Counted from the first letter of the stretch, positions 26,982-36,438 are shown. The stretch is DNA of 64,000 bases from Asticcacaulis sp. AC402 (GCF_000495835.1 NZ_AWGC01000023.1:46881-110880); one strand, 5' to 3'. Notes: generated by a model from the sequence alone, not told the origin. Numbers and translations: made by a program.

Positions 26982-28746
26982 ATGCGAGAAGAGGTATCGG
27001 GATCCATGGACGAGGTGCGTCCGCAGGTCCAGACAGAGTCAGCAAGTCACGCCAACAGCCTCCCTTCTGCCGCGGGTCTTGGTCTGGTGGGCGCTCTGTC
27101 GCTTGCCCTGGCCGCCTGCGGCGGCGGCGGCGGCGGAAGCACCTCGCCACCCCCCCCCGCCCCCGCCTGTCCTGAACTATACCGAAACCGAAGCCGCCCG
27201 CTTCCTGCTTCAGGCCCAGTTCTCGCTGACCCCCGATGATATCACGGCTGTGCGTCAACAAACCTACAGCGGCTGGCTCGACTCGCAGTTCGCCGCCGCA
27301 CCCAGTCAGACCGGCACAGCGTGGCTGGACAGCCAGACCCACGGGACACCCAAGTCCGACGGTAACTACTTCAATCCGGTCATGGGCGACTGGATGGCCT
27401 GGCGGATGATGATGACCGGCTCAGACCAGGTGCGCAAACGCCTGGCCCTGGCCCTGTCGGAAATGATGGTGACCTCGCTGTCGCCGATCGACGGTTTCTG
27501 GCCACCCTATGTCATCGCCGGCTACTGGGACATGCTGACAGCCAATGTGTTCGGCAATTTCCGCACCCTGATCGAGGAAGTCACGCTGAACCCGTCCATG
27601 GGCTTCTTCCTCAATACCAAGGGCAACCAGAAGGAAGATACAGCGACGGGCCGCGTCCCGGACGAAAACTATGCCCGCGAAATCATGCAGCTGTTCACCA
27701 TCGGCCTGTATGAGCTCAATCTCGACGGCACGGTGAAAACCAATAGCGCCGGCCAGCCCCTCGAAACCTATGTCCAGTCAGACATCACCAATCTGGCAAG
27801 GGTCTTCACCGGCTATGACTGGAACTACAGCCGCGTCACCTGGCAGAATACGGCCTTCCTGCCCTACGCGATTCCGACCACCGAGTTTACCCGCGACCGC
27901 ATGAGTGTGGATATCAACAAGCATTCGACGCTGGCGGCGACCTTCCTCGGGGTGACCGTTCCTGCCAATGCTGCGCCCGACGCCGCGCTGAAGACGGCGC
28001 TCGACACCCTGTTCAATCACCCCAATGTCGGGCCTTTCTTTGCCCGCCAGATGATTCAGCGCCTGGTCACCTCCAACCCGTCGCCGGCCTACATCCAGCG
28101 TGTCGCCACAGCGTTTAACAATAATGGCACGGGCGTCCGCGGCGATCTGAAGGCCGTTTGGAAAGCCATTCTCACCGATACCGAAGCGCGCACCCTGCCA
28201 ACCTCACCGCGCGCCGGCAAGCTGCGCGAGCCGATCATTCGGTGGTCGCAATGGGCACGTACCTTCAACGTCAGCTCGGCGACCGGCAAGTGGGAGATTT
28301 ACGACACTTCCAACGCCGATACCGGCCTGGGCCAAAGCGCCTTGCGGGCACCGTCGGTGTTCAACTTCTTCCGGCCCGGCTATGTGCCGCCCCAGACGCA
28401 GTTCGCCACGGATGGCGACGTGGCGCCGGAATTCCAGATCCACAATGAAACCTCCACGGCCGGCTATATCAACTTTCTGGCGTGGTCGATTGCCAACGGC
28501 TACAACGACGTCAAGCCGAACTACAGCGCCCTCCTGGCTATCGTCGCGGACTCCAAAGCCCTGCTCGACTGGTTGAACCTGCGCTTTACCGCCAACCAGA
28601 TTTCACCGGCGACCATCACCCTGATGCAGACCGCCCTTGACGCCAACCCCGTGACCGCGGCCTCGACCGATGTCCAGAAGATGGACCGCATCCATGGCGC
28701 CCTTCTCATGGTCATGGCCTGTCCCGAATACATCGTTCAGAAGTAA
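26982..28746 (+). CDS. DUF1800 lipoprotein, frameshifted at a C9 tract
   Basis: From ATG 26982 (AGGGG upstream) the frame encodes a lipoprotein signal (GLVGALSLALAAC) and a GGGGGGSTSPPPP linker. At the run of nine C (27150-27158) the frame must shift by one base to continue as VLNYTETEAARFLLQAQFSL and the complete DUF1800 domain (about 500 residues; YAREIMQLFTIGLYELN, RAPSVFNFFRPGYVPP). Eight C would restore one frame. An internal start near 27079 would give an unexported protein and is unlikely to be the native form. It pairs with DUF1501, 8 nt downstream. The pair is widespread, with unknown function in the envelope. Confidence 0.82.
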
Positions 28747-28754
28747 GGCGTCCC

Positions 28755-30176
28755 ATGTACAAGAACAACATCCCGGATCTGAACCGCCGCGCCTTCCTGC
28801 AACGCTCCCTGGCCCTCTCGGCCATGGGCGTTGCCGCCCCCATGGCGCTGAACCTGGCCGCAGCCGGTGAAGCGGCCGCTTTCGACGCTACCGATTACAA
28901 GGCCATCGTCTGCCTCTTCATGTTCGGCGGCAACGACTACGCCAATACGGTCGTGCCCTACGACCTGCCCAACTACGACCGCTATGCGAGCTTGCGCGGC
29001 GGCAGTCCCGGGCGCCTGCGCGGCAATATCGCTTACGGTCATGCCGAACTGACCCCGACGGCCTTGACGCCGGTCGTGGCCCAGACCCTGACCGACAACA
29101 TGCAGTTCGCGCTCAACCCGAACCTGCCGGGTCTGGCCTCGCTGTTCCACGCCGGCAAGGCAGCGATTCAGCTCAATATCGGTCCGCTGGTCGTACCGAC
29201 GACCAAGGCCCAGTTCCTGAGCAACGGCGTGCCGCTGCCACCCAAACTGTTCTCGCACAACGACCAGCAGTCGGTGTGGCAGGCCCTGGGTTCGGAAGGC
29301 GCCACGCGTGGCTGGGGCGGCCGCATCGGCGACCTGGCCCTCTCGTCCAATACCAACAGCCTGCTCACCTGTATCTCCGCTGCCGGCAATGCCGTCTTCG
29401 TCTCGGGCCAGGACACGCTGCAGTACCAGATCAGCCCCGACGGCGCGATTCCGATCTGGCCGGCCAAGGGCTGGGCCTTCGGGTCCGGCCAGGTATCGTC
29501 GACCCTGAGGAACCTGATTACCCGCCCCAGCAGCCATGTGCTGGAAAACGAATTTGCCCGCGTCACTGCTCGGTCGATGGCGATGGAAGAGATTGTCAAC
29601 AACGCCCTGGCGCCAGTCACTCTGGCAACCTCTTTCGACACGGACGGACGGCCCAACTACCTGGCCAATCAGCTGAGGGTCGTGGCGCGACTGATTGGCG
29701 CCCGCAATACGCTGGGGTCCAAACGCCAGGTCTTCTTTGTCTCGATCGGCGGGTTCGACAACCACGACGGCCTGATGGAAAACCATCCCGGCCTGATGAG
29801 CGCGGTCAACGAAGCGGTCAGCGCCTTCTATGCCGCGACCGTCGAACTGGGCGTGGCTGACAAGGTGACGCTGTTCACGGCGTCGGACTTTGGCCGCACC
29901 CTGTCGTCGAACGGCAACGGCTCGGACCATGGCTGGGGCTCGCACCATTTCGTCGTTGGCGGGGCGGTGCGCGGTGGCCGGTTCTACGGCACGGCGCCGC
30001 AGATCTCGGTCGACACGGACGACCAGGTCGGTCAGGGCCGGCTGCTACCGACAGCATCGGTGGACCAGATGGGAGCGACCCTGGCGCGATGGTTCGGCGT
30101 GTCGGAGTCGGAACTGCCGGTCATCCTGCCGCGGATTGGCAACTTCGCGACGTCGAATTTGGGCTTTATGACTTGA
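28755..30176 (+). CDS. DUF1501 protein, Tat-exported
   Basis: 473 residues. The twin-arginine signal is NRRAFLQRSLALSAMG, with the mature domain from about residue 45 (YKAIVCLFMFGGNDYANTVVP). Motifs FVSIGGFDNHDGLMENHPGLM and FTASDFGRTLSSNGNGSDHGWGSHH place it in DUF1501, a branch of the alkaline-phosphatase/sulfatase-like fold, with Asp/His residues suited to metal binding. It follows DUF1800 by 8 nt and the two are almost always partners. Probably periplasmic; substrate unknown. Confidence 0.92.
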   Translation: MYKNNIPDLNRRAFLQRSLALSAMGVAAPMALNLAAAGEAAAFDATDYKAIVCLFMFGGNDYANTVVPYDLPNYDRYASLRGGSPGRLRGNIAYGHAELTPTALTPVVAQTLTDNMQFALNPNLPGLASLFHAGKAAIQLNIGPLVVPTTKAQFLSNGVPLPPKLFSHNDQQSVWQALGSEGATRGWGGRIGDLALSSNTNSLLTCISAAGNAVFVSGQDTLQYQISPDGAIPIWPAKGWAFGSGQVSSTLRNLITRPSSHVLENEFARVTARSMAMEEIVNNALAPVTLATSFDTDGRPNYLANQLRVVARLIGARNTLGSKRQVFFVSIGGFDNHDGLMENHPGLMSAVNEAVSAFYAATVELGVADKVTLFTASDFGRTLSSNGNGSDHGWGSHHFVVGGAVRGGRFYGTAPQISVDTDDQVGQGRLLPTASVDQMGATLARWFGVSESELPVILPRIGNFATSNLGFMT

Positions 30177-30202
30177 TTGAACCTCGCCGGGCTTTTGTCG
30201 TG

Positions 30203-30222
30203 AGGCGGTGGGACGACCGCCT
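30203..30222. terminator. Hairpin between convergent genes
   Basis: AGGCGGT-GGGACG-ACCGCCT lies between the DUF1501 stop and the convergent regulator gene. There is no T tract, so it is only a possible terminator. Confidence 0.3.
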
Positions 30223-30252
30223 GCCACTAAGGGCTGTGCGGGCCACCGGTGT

Positions 30253-31860
30253 TCAGGCCAGGTGATCCGGTGTGACGCCGGCCTCGTCCCAGTATCGGGT
30301 CAGGCCGATTGCTTCCATCAGGTGCGCGAACCGGGGGTCTTTGTGCATCGGCGCCGCAACGGGGACAAACAGCATGTTGGTCTTGCGGTGGTGCTCATCG
30401 TTGACTGAAGGCTGGCCTTGTCGCCAGTTCAGACTGGCCTTCAGTGCCCCGCGATCCAGCAGATAAGCATCGGTGACGTCAAAGGCGCGGTCGATCTCAC
30501 CTAGCCCGCACAGAAGCATCACGGCGAAGACTGACTGGCTTGGCCCACGCGTCAGGGTGGCTGTAATGGCGTCACGGGCGGCGACGATATCGCCGGGCCG
30601 GCGCGACACCAACGCGGTGACGCATACCTTCAGCACGCCCAACAGCCACGGCGGCAGGTTCGGCAGCGGCTCGGCGTCCGGTTCGAGATAAGCAACGGCT
30701 CGGTCGGCCCGACCGGTAAAGGCGCGAACCCACAAACGCACCAGCCACAGGCCAGGGTGTTTGGGCCACAACTGCAGGGCACGGTCGCACACCCGGTCGG
30801 CCTCGCCTACCTGACCCAGGATCCAGTGCGCGAAGACGAGCCCCATCTGCTGATGCGCATCCAGCGGCGCACCCGGACCGTAACTTAGCCGACTGCGCGC
30901 GCCTGCCATTGAACGGCCGACGGCGACAAGAAGAAAATCGCGCGCATCCAGTGTCGGCAGGTGTTGGGGGTGGACCGCCAGCACGGCATTCATACGCTGT
31001 TCTGCTGCCCGCCAGTCGCCATAGTAAGGCGCCAGGAGCGCCAGAGCCGCCATGGCATCGGCTTGACGCGGATCCACCGCCAGAGCGCGCCGCGCCGCGT
31101 CCTGCGCCCCGGCGGTCGCAGCCTGCGCCTGGGCGGGCGGGGCATATTGCGAAACCACGGTGCGCGCCAGGGCCAGTCGCCCCCAGGCCAGGGCATTATT
31201 TGGTTGCAGGGCCACAGCCTGTTCGAGAAAGCCCACGCCCTGGAGATCGCTGTCGGGCATGTTCATCCGCCGAGCGACATCACCCTGGCCCAGCAGTTCG
31301 GCAACCTGAGCGGCTTTTGGGTCCGGTCGCAAGCCCCAGGCCACACCCAGCCCGGCCACCATCGCTACGCCGGGCAGCCCCAGGATGAGCCAGCGTCGGT
31401 TGACCTCCATCACGCCCGATTGGGAGACCGCTTGCTGTTCGGGGTTGAAGGAAAGGGTGACAACCGGCGAAGGCGCGGAGGTTTCCGCCGACACAGCGGT
31501 TGGTGGCTCACCTTGCGCCAGGATGCGGTAGCCGACCTTGGCAATGGTCTCAAGCCGGAAAGACGCACCCTGATCAAGCTGCGACAGCTTGCGGATACGC
31601 GAGATCACCCGGTTAAGCGCGCTTTCGCTGACGATGCGGCCCTCCCAGCACCGCGCGATCAGTTCGTCGCGCGAAACCATGCGGCCCTCCGCCCGGACCA
31701 GAACAACCAGCACTTGGGCGACCCTGGGCTCAAGGGTGCGAAAGTCACCGTCCAGCCCGAATTCGCGCGAGGAGGGTCGAACCTGAAAACGCCCGAGCTG
31801 AAAGTCCGTCTCAACGGCCAGACGCACAGGCAAGGCCGAACTGGTATCCGCGTCTTGCAT
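30253..31860 (-). CDS. Membrane-bound CadC-like regulator with TPR-like periplasmic part
   Basis: 535 residues. An OmpR/CadC-type winged helix (about 20-115; FRTLEPRVAQVLVVLVRAEG, SESALNRVISRIRKL, KVGYRIL) is followed by a single membrane helix (about 153-175, RWLILGLPGVAMVAGLGVAW). The C-terminal region of about 350 residues has TPR-like alpha-solenoid segments (ALQPNNALAWGRLALA, ALAVDPRQADAMAALALLA). It probably senses a periplasmic signal and binds DNA while membrane-anchored. Neighbouring exported proteins (DUF1800/1501, the protease) are candidate targets. Confidence 0.83.
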   Translation of the reverse strand: MQDADTSSALPVRLAVETDFQLGRFQVRPSSREFGLDGDFRTLEPRVAQVLVVLVRAEGRMVSRDELIARCWEGRIVSESALNRVISRIRKLSQLDQGASFRLETIAKVGYRILAQGEPPTAVSAETSAPSPVVTLSFNPEQQAVSQSGVMEVNRRWLILGLPGVAMVAGLGVAWGLRPDPKAAQVAELLGQGDVARRMNMPDSDLQGVGFLEQAVALQPNNALAWGRLALARTVVSQYAPPAQAQAATAGAQDAARRALAVDPRQADAMAALALLAPYYGDWRAAEQRMNAVLAVHPQHLPTLDARDFLLVAVGRSMAGARSRLSYGPGAPLDAHQQMGLVFAHWILGQVGEADRVCDRALQLWPKHPGLWLVRLWVRAFTGRADRAVAYLEPDAEPLPNLPPWLLGVLKVCVTALVSRRPGDIVAARDAITATLTRGPSQSVFAVMLLCGLGEIDRAFDVTDAYLLDRGALKASLNWRQGQPSVNDEHHRKTNMLFVPVAAPMHKDPRFAHLMEAIGLTRYWDEAGVTPDHLA

Positions 31861-31972
31861 GACGGCACCCCTGCCTCAAAGCCCGGCGCGCCCGGCCGGG
31901 TTGAGAGCGGCAACGTAAGTGGTCCATCTCACGACGTCAAGGCGGGGCAGCCCCCGCCGTCCCGCCGGCTAT

Positions 31973-32134
31973 ATACCAATCCTCATAAAGAATGATGCTT
32001 GGTATTCGCACCTTTTCAGCTCAATCGCCGGACTAGGCGCCCCCCATGGCTCCTCGCAAAAGCTCGGGCGCCCCAGAAACGTACGCTGGCGCGCTTGCCA
32101 ACCCACGATGAGTCAAGGTCATCGAGGGTTGGTA
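31973..32134 (+). repeat. MITE-like repeat family A, full copy
   Basis: The left hairpin ATACCAA..TTGGTAT encloses CTCATAAAGAATGAT. The internal block has CGCACCTTTTCAGCTCAA and ATGGCTCCTCGCAAAAGCTC. The right hairpin is CCAACCCACGATGA..TCATCGAGGGTTGG. 162 bp. Homologous copies are at 44007 and 54514. The rest of 31861-32261 shows no gene. Confidence 0.8.
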
Positions 32135-32261
32135 ATATACCTAAAGCCATGACGCTGGTTAAAAGTCAGGCGTTCATCACAGATTCATAAGGTCGGCGTC
32201 CTGTTATCAGTCGGCCTGACAGCCTAGGCTTGCCGCCTCTCCCTCCGGAAAGGTACAACCG

Positions 32262-34142
32262 ATGCGACGTCTTCCTCTTGTGGCCGCTTCTATGGTCTGT
32301 CTTCCAGCCCTCCTCGCCCTGTCCCTGCTGGGCCAGGCCCCGGCTCACGGGCAACAGCTTTATGACGGCGTCCAGCCTCAGATGGTTCCGCAGTTTTCCA
32401 CGACCGGTTCGGCCGAGCCGTCGGCGCTCGTGTCCGAAAAAGAGCAAAAGCGCCTGGGCCTGGTGACCATCATCACCGAGAACACCAAGGGCACGGGCGG
32501 ATGCAGCGGTACCCTGCTCAACCGGTATTGGGTGCTGACAGCGCACCACTGCATTGGCAGGAAGACGGCGACCGGCCAACTGCAGCTGCCGCCAGTCCTG
32601 CCGGTCAAGGTCACGGTCAGCGCCACCTGGACGGGCGCGCAGGTTCACCCCACGCGCATTGTCCACTATAGCAGTCCGGCCCGCATCGCCGATTTCACCG
32701 ACGCGTCGGGCTACGATATCGCTTTGCTATATCTGGGCGACGGCGATTTGGGAGCGGTGGAAACTGAGTGGTACCAACGCCTGTGGGACGGCAGCCTCGG
32801 ACAGCGCATTCCAGGCTCAAGCAATGTCGATCTTTACGGTCGCGGCATTTCGCGTTGGGCCTTTACCGACAGCGCCGGCAAGCCACAGCCTTCCTTAAGC
32901 GACGGCCAGTTCCGCGTCCAGGCTTCGCTGACCGCGGCCGGTCCGTCGCATCAGTGGTTCATGACATCGGCGACCATTGCCGGCGGCGACAGCGGCGGGC
33001 CTTCGTTTGTCCGCATCGACATGTCGAACGGCCCCCAGTACTATCTTGCCGGCGTCCATGCCTTCTGTGCCGAATCCCGCAAGCTTTCCGATCCGGCAAC
33101 GAAAGACTGGGCGGCCTGGGACCGTACTACCTTTGCCCGGTGCGGTGATCAGTCGATTCTGCCGCTGGTCGAGACGATCCGCGACACCATTGCGGAATCA
33201 CCCGACACGTCATCGCAGGCCCTCGCACCCTTCCGCCCGTCCGACGGCCAACAGCCCTTTACGGTCTATTACCTCACGGGCCGGCCGGTCGTCCGTTCCG
33301 GCGTCATGTCGCAAAGTGCCGTAACCCTGCAACAGGAAGCTTTCACCTGGGACCGATCGGCGCGGCTCTCGCCGGGCCTGCCGACTTCCGGCCCAGCGAC
33401 GGTTGCCAGCGACTGGGACGACGTCCTCGACGTGGCCAGTATCGGGGAAAACGCATTTCTTACGCGCTCTCTGGATGGCGACCTGAACTGGTGGAGTGTC
33501 GAAGAGCATGGCGTCAAAGCCGGCCCGGTACGCGTCGGCCGCAATTTCAAGGGGCTCAAGGCTATAATCGGCGCCGAGGCCGGCAGGTTCTATAGCCTGG
33601 AACAAAACGGCGATCTCTACTGGTACGCCTATGCCGATTTTCTCACTGGCGGTGGACGAGGCGAAGCATGTCCGGCGCTACCGGCGGCCGACTGCCTGCA
33701 ACTGAGACCCGGCAATCTGGACATGACCGCCAGCGCCTGGCGTGGGCCAAAGAAGGTCGGTAATGGCTGGGGCAACTTCAAGCAGGTCATTTATGCCGGC
33801 TCAGGGGTATTGTATGCGGTCAGGCCCAATGGTGAGCTCTTGTGGTACCGTCACCACGGCGTGGAGAACGGTGCAGCCCAGTGGCGCGCCGGTTCGGGCC
33901 GCATCGTCGGCGAGGGGTGGGCCCAGTTCAGCCAGATTGTGTCCGTCGGCAACGGCGTCATCCTGGCCCTCAAGCCGAACGGCGAGCTTATGTGGTACCG
34001 GCACACATCGTGGAATGCCGACCTGCCGGGTGAGCGCACCTATCGTGAGTGGGAAGGCCCGATCCTGGTCCGCTCCGGTCTTGGCAACATCACCGGCCTG
34101 TTCGCCCGGACAGAGGCGACAATCTACAACGGGCCAAACTGA
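32262..34142 (+). CDS. Secreted trypsin-like protease fused to a tachylectin-2-like propeller
   Basis: 626 residues. The signal peptide ends near QAPAHG. The S1 protease domain (about 65-310) shows TAHHC (His96), GYDIALLYL (Asp152) and GGDSGGPSF (Ser244), with Cys pairs. After a linker, residues about 395-620 form repeated blades, each like GVLYAVRPNGELLWYRH followed by an ARSGRIVGEGWAQF-type segment. This is the tachylectin-2 pattern (a five-bladed GlcNAc/GalNAc-binding propeller). The enzyme should be exported and held to glycans while it cleaves protein. Ordinary promoter; a CadC-like regulator is divergent 400 nt away. Confidence 0.87.
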   Translation: MRRLPLVAASMVCLPALLALSLLGQAPAHGQQLYDGVQPQMVPQFSTTGSAEPSALVSEKEQKRLGLVTIITENTKGTGGCSGTLLNRYWVLTAHHCIGRKTATGQLQLPPVLPVKVTVSATWTGAQVHPTRIVHYSSPARIADFTDASGYDIALLYLGDGDLGAVETEWYQRLWDGSLGQRIPGSSNVDLYGRGISRWAFTDSAGKPQPSLSDGQFRVQASLTAAGPSHQWFMTSATIAGGDSGGPSFVRIDMSNGPQYYLAGVHAFCAESRKLSDPATKDWAAWDRTTFARCGDQSILPLVETIRDTIAESPDTSSQALAPFRPSDGQQPFTVYYLTGRPVVRSGVMSQSAVTLQQEAFTWDRSARLSPGLPTSGPATVASDWDDVLDVASIGENAFLTRSLDGDLNWWSVEEHGVKAGPVRVGRNFKGLKAIIGAEAGRFYSLEQNGDLYWYAYADFLTGGGRGEACPALPAADCLQLRPGNLDMTASAWRGPKKVGNGWGNFKQVIYAGSGVLYAVRPNGELLWYRHHGVENGAAQWRAGSGRIVGEGWAQFSQIVSVGNGVILALKPNGELMWYRHTSWNADLPGERTYREWEGPILVRSGLGNITGLFARTEATIYNGPN

Positions 34143-34278
34143 TGCCGAGACTGGGAACGCGGGGGCCGGTCGCGTTAGAGCGGAATGCGTTTTGATGCCA
34201 TGAAAACTCATCACGTTCCAACCCCGTTAACCTTTTCCGTCGAAGCGGCCTTAAGGCTTTGCGCGTAATCTGTCCTCA

Positions 34279-34380
34279 AGAGCGGTATGTGTTTTTGATG
34301 GAATCAAAATCCCGCTCTAAGTTTTTGTTTTGTCGCGCAATTTTTCCGAAAAGTGGCATCCACTTTATCGGATTGCGCTC
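34279..34380 (+). repeat. Interspersed palindromic repeat family B, copy 2
   Basis: TTTTTGATGGAATCAAAA, GCTCTAAGTTTTTGTTTTG, then CGCAATTTTTCCGAAAAGTG and CACTTTATCGGATTGCGCTC as opposed arms. A partial extra copy (AGAGCGGAATGCGTTTTGA) is at 34177. The repeat fills the leader of the next small gene. Confidence 0.65.
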
Positions 34381-34406
34381 AAGTACCCCAGGACGGATCG
34401 CGTACC

Positions 34407-34622
34407 ATGTCCCTGCTTGCCACGTCCCTATCCGGTGTCACCGCCGCGTCCGCCCGTTTCGACAAGGCGGCGACCAGCATGGTCAATAACGCCGCGCGTG
34501 GCAACGACATCCTCAGTGACCTCGTCGAGCAGATCGACTCGCGCAATGCCTTCCACGCCAGCATCAATGTCGTCCGGGCGAAGGATGACATGCTGGGCCG
34601 GGTCCTCGATATTAAAGCGTAG
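34407..34622 (+). CDS. Small flagellar rod/basal-body-like protein
   Basis: 71 residues: MSLLATSLSGVTAASARFDKAA, then NNAARGNDILSDLVEQIDSRNAF and DDMLGRVLDIKA. The N- and C-termini match the helices that flank flagellar axial proteins of the FlgB/FlgC/FlgE type; such stand-alone mini-proteins exist in Caulobacterales and are annotated as flagellar basal-body proteins. ATG 34407 is chosen because homology begins there; upstream is repeat. Function untested. Confidence 0.7.
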   Translation: MSLLATSLSGVTAASARFDKAATSMVNNAARGNDILSDLVEQIDSRNAFHASINVVRAKDDMLGRVLDIKA

Positions 34623-34652
34623 CCTGTCTGTTTCCTTCCCCCCTGAACTGAA

Positions 34653-34687
34653 AAAGCCCGCCGGTTAAGTCCGGCGGGCTTTCTTTC
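34653..34687. terminator. Strong bidirectional terminator
   Basis: AAGCCCGCCGG-TTAAGT-CCGGCGGGCTT with T/A-rich flanks on both sides, between the flagellar-like gene (plus) and trcR (minus). Confidence 0.85.
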
Positions 34688-34760
34688 ATCTTTCCGCTCA
34701 AGCGACGCAGCGGCAGCGGCGGGCTCGAACGGGTTCCCCTTATTCGGGCTGTGCAGGCGA

Positions 34761-35474
34761 TCAGTAGTCTTCGTCTTCTTCCGGTTCCGAACGCTTGCCG
34801 CCACCGGCGCCGAAGACGTCCTCGACCGACAGTTCGACCTTCTTGGCGTAGGGCGAGTCATCTTCTTCCTCGAAGGCCGGCTGGACCGTCTCGGCGGGCT
34901 TAAGGCTCGGATCATCCAGCGGGATGCCCAGCTTCTCGGCTTGCTTGCGCTTGACTTCGGCGGCCTTCTTGACCAGGGCGTCCAGTTCGATTTGCGACAC
35001 CAGGCCGAGCGTCACCGGATCGACCGGCTTGATTTGCAAGGTATTCCAGTGACCGCGCGAGCGCACCTGCTCGATGGTTGACTTGGTTGTGCCCAGCAGC
35101 TTCGAGATTTGGGCGTCGGTGACTTCCGGATGGTGCTTGACGAACCAGGCAATGGCGTCGGGGCGGTCCTGACGGCGCGACACCGGCGTATAACGCGGCG
35201 CCTTCTTGGCCGGCTTCAGCAGTTCGGCATGGCGCGACACCTGGGCCTTCATACGGTAGGTATCCTTGGCCTCGGCGCGGTCCAGCTCTTCGCGGGTCAA
35301 CTGGCCGTTCGCGATCGGATCGGCGCCGCGGATATCGCGCGCCACCTCGCCATCGGCAATACCCTTCACTTCTAGCGGATGCAGGCCGCAGAAGTCGGCG
35401 ATCTGGGCGAAAGAGAGCGAGGTATTGTCGACCAGCCACACGGCAGTCGCCTTGGGCATCAGGATATCGGCCAT
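34761..35474 (-). CDS. trcR: Cell-cycle transcriptional regulator TrcR (DUF1013)
   Basis: 237 residues, starting MADILMPKATAVWLVDNTSLSFAQIADFCGLHPLEVKGIADGE. This is DUF1013, known in Caulobacter as TrcR, which tracks with RNA polymerase and sustains CtrA-pathway transcription. Two helix-turn-helix-like segments are visible (SFAQIADFCGLHPLEV and VTDAQISKLLGTTKSTIEQ), then an acidic C-tail (EEEDDSPY, EPEEDEDY). AAGGAAAA precedes ATG 35474; a longer upstream reading has no support. A 9-bp perfect hairpin lies in the leader (35510-35534). The role is from published work on the family. Confidence 0.9.
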   Translation of the reverse strand: MADILMPKATAVWLVDNTSLSFAQIADFCGLHPLEVKGIADGEVARDIRGADPIANGQLTREELDRAEAKDTYRMKAQVSRHAELLKPAKKAPRYTPVSRRQDRPDAIAWFVKHHPEVTDAQISKLLGTTKSTIEQVRSRGHWNTLQIKPVDPVTLGLVSQIELDALVKKAAEVKRKQAEKLGIPLDDPSLKPAETVQPAFEEEDDSPYAKKVELSVEDVFGAGGGKRSEPEEDEDY

Positions 35475-35509
35475 GGTCGTTTTTCCTTTTTTTGGTGGGC
35501 CAGAAATAG

Positions 35510-35534
35510 CTACGCCCGGCTTTTGCAGCCGGGC
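35510..35534 (-). promoter_or_regulatory. 5' leader hairpin of trcR
   Basis: On the minus strand ACGCCCGGC-TGCAAAA-GCCGGGCGT forms a perfect 9-bp stem ending about 35 nt before the trcR start. No T tract follows, so a leader structure or transcript-stabilising element is more likely than a terminator. Confidence 0.5.
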
Positions 35535-35621
35535 GTGAGGATTGGTTGATGATATAGAGCGATTTTCCACGGAAGGGAAGAGCGGAATAGAGTGGCAGTT
35601 TGCAGGGAAATGGGTAGGCCA

Positions 35622-35724
35622 TAGCGAGATGGCTTTTGGTAGAATCGCCATCTCGCTCTAAGTTTTTGTCTTGTCGCGCAATTTGTCCGAAAAGTGCGTC
35701 ACACTTTATCGGATTGCGCTCTAA
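35622..35724 (+). repeat. Interspersed palindromic repeat family B, copy 3
   Basis: AGCGAGATGGC..GCCATCTCGCT, TAAGTTTTTGTCTTG, CGCAATTTGTCCGAAAAGTG and CACTTTATCGGATTGCGCTC. Same order as copy 2. Confidence 0.65.
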
Positions 35725-35742
35725 GATTCACGAGGGGACACC

Positions 35743-36438
35743 ATGTTGGACTGGCTGAAAAACCTGTGGCGACCGAAGGCGGCTGATCCGTACGCGGAGC
35801 TTCAGCCATTGCTGGTCAAACTGGTCGAAAGCCATGGTCTCGAGGCCGGCAGTTACGAGCATTGGGTTCTCCCCAACAACGCTTTTCCGGCGCTAAGAGC
35901 TTTCGCCTATGAAGCCCTTGAAAAGCCCGGCTTCGTCAGCCGTCAGGTCGATATCGAGCTTAAGCTGGAGGACCAGCGCTGCCTGATTGACTCCTACGCC
36001 GGCTATGGGGAGAACCTGCAAGCGGCAAATGCCCATGCGGTCTATACATTCTGCATCGGGGCCTTCCATGTCTATCTGTCGGCCTTCTGGAACTGTCATG
36101 AACCCGATCAGGTGGATATCGCGACCTGGACCGCCAATGGCGCCGATTGGCAGGTTTATTGCGGCAATGTCATCACCAAGGCCAGCGAAGGCCATTCTTC
36201 CCATGTTGCGGAAGGTTATTACGACGCGGTGAAAGCCTATATGACCAGCCTGCGCCTCGACAGTGATCTGCACTGGGTGTCCGTGTTTGTGAGTCGCCTC
36301 AAAGACGAACTGACCGTCCAGACCCAGGTCGACAATGTCGACTGTCCCGATCTGGACGCCCGTATGGCAGCCCTGGACTGGCCCGCCAGCGACGGCTTTT
36401 ACAGCGCGCGAAATTTCTTCCTGCTTAAAAAAGCCTGA
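35743..36438 (+). CDS. Conserved hypothetical protein (DUF6348-like)
   Basis: 231 residues, cytosolic. It contains HWVLPNNAFPALRAF, VDIELKLEDQRCLIDSYAGYGE and AVYTFCIGAFHVYLSAFW, which I associate with the DUF6348 group; the assignment is from memory. GAGGGGACACC precedes the ATG. It ends one base before the convergent next gene. No known function. Confidence 0.65.
   Translation: MLDWLKNLWRPKAADPYAELQPLLVKLVESHGLEAGSYEHWVLPNNAFPALRAFAYEALEKPGFVSRQVDIELKLEDQRCLIDSYAGYGENLQAANAHAVYTFCIGAFHVYLSAFWNCHEPDQVDIATWTANGADWQVYCGNVITKASEGHSSHVAEGYYDAVKAYMTSLRLDSDLHWVSVFVSRLKDELTVQTQVDNVDCPDLDARMAALDWPASDGFYSARNFFLLKKA

Noticed and set aside
28755..30176. DUF1501 called as a sulfatase
   Set aside because: Lacks the C/S-x-P-S-R sulfatase signature; only the general fold is related.
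34325..34380. Sigma-54 promoter (TGGCAT..) before the small flagellar-like gene
   Set aside because: The -12 GC is missing and the sequence is part of family B repeat.
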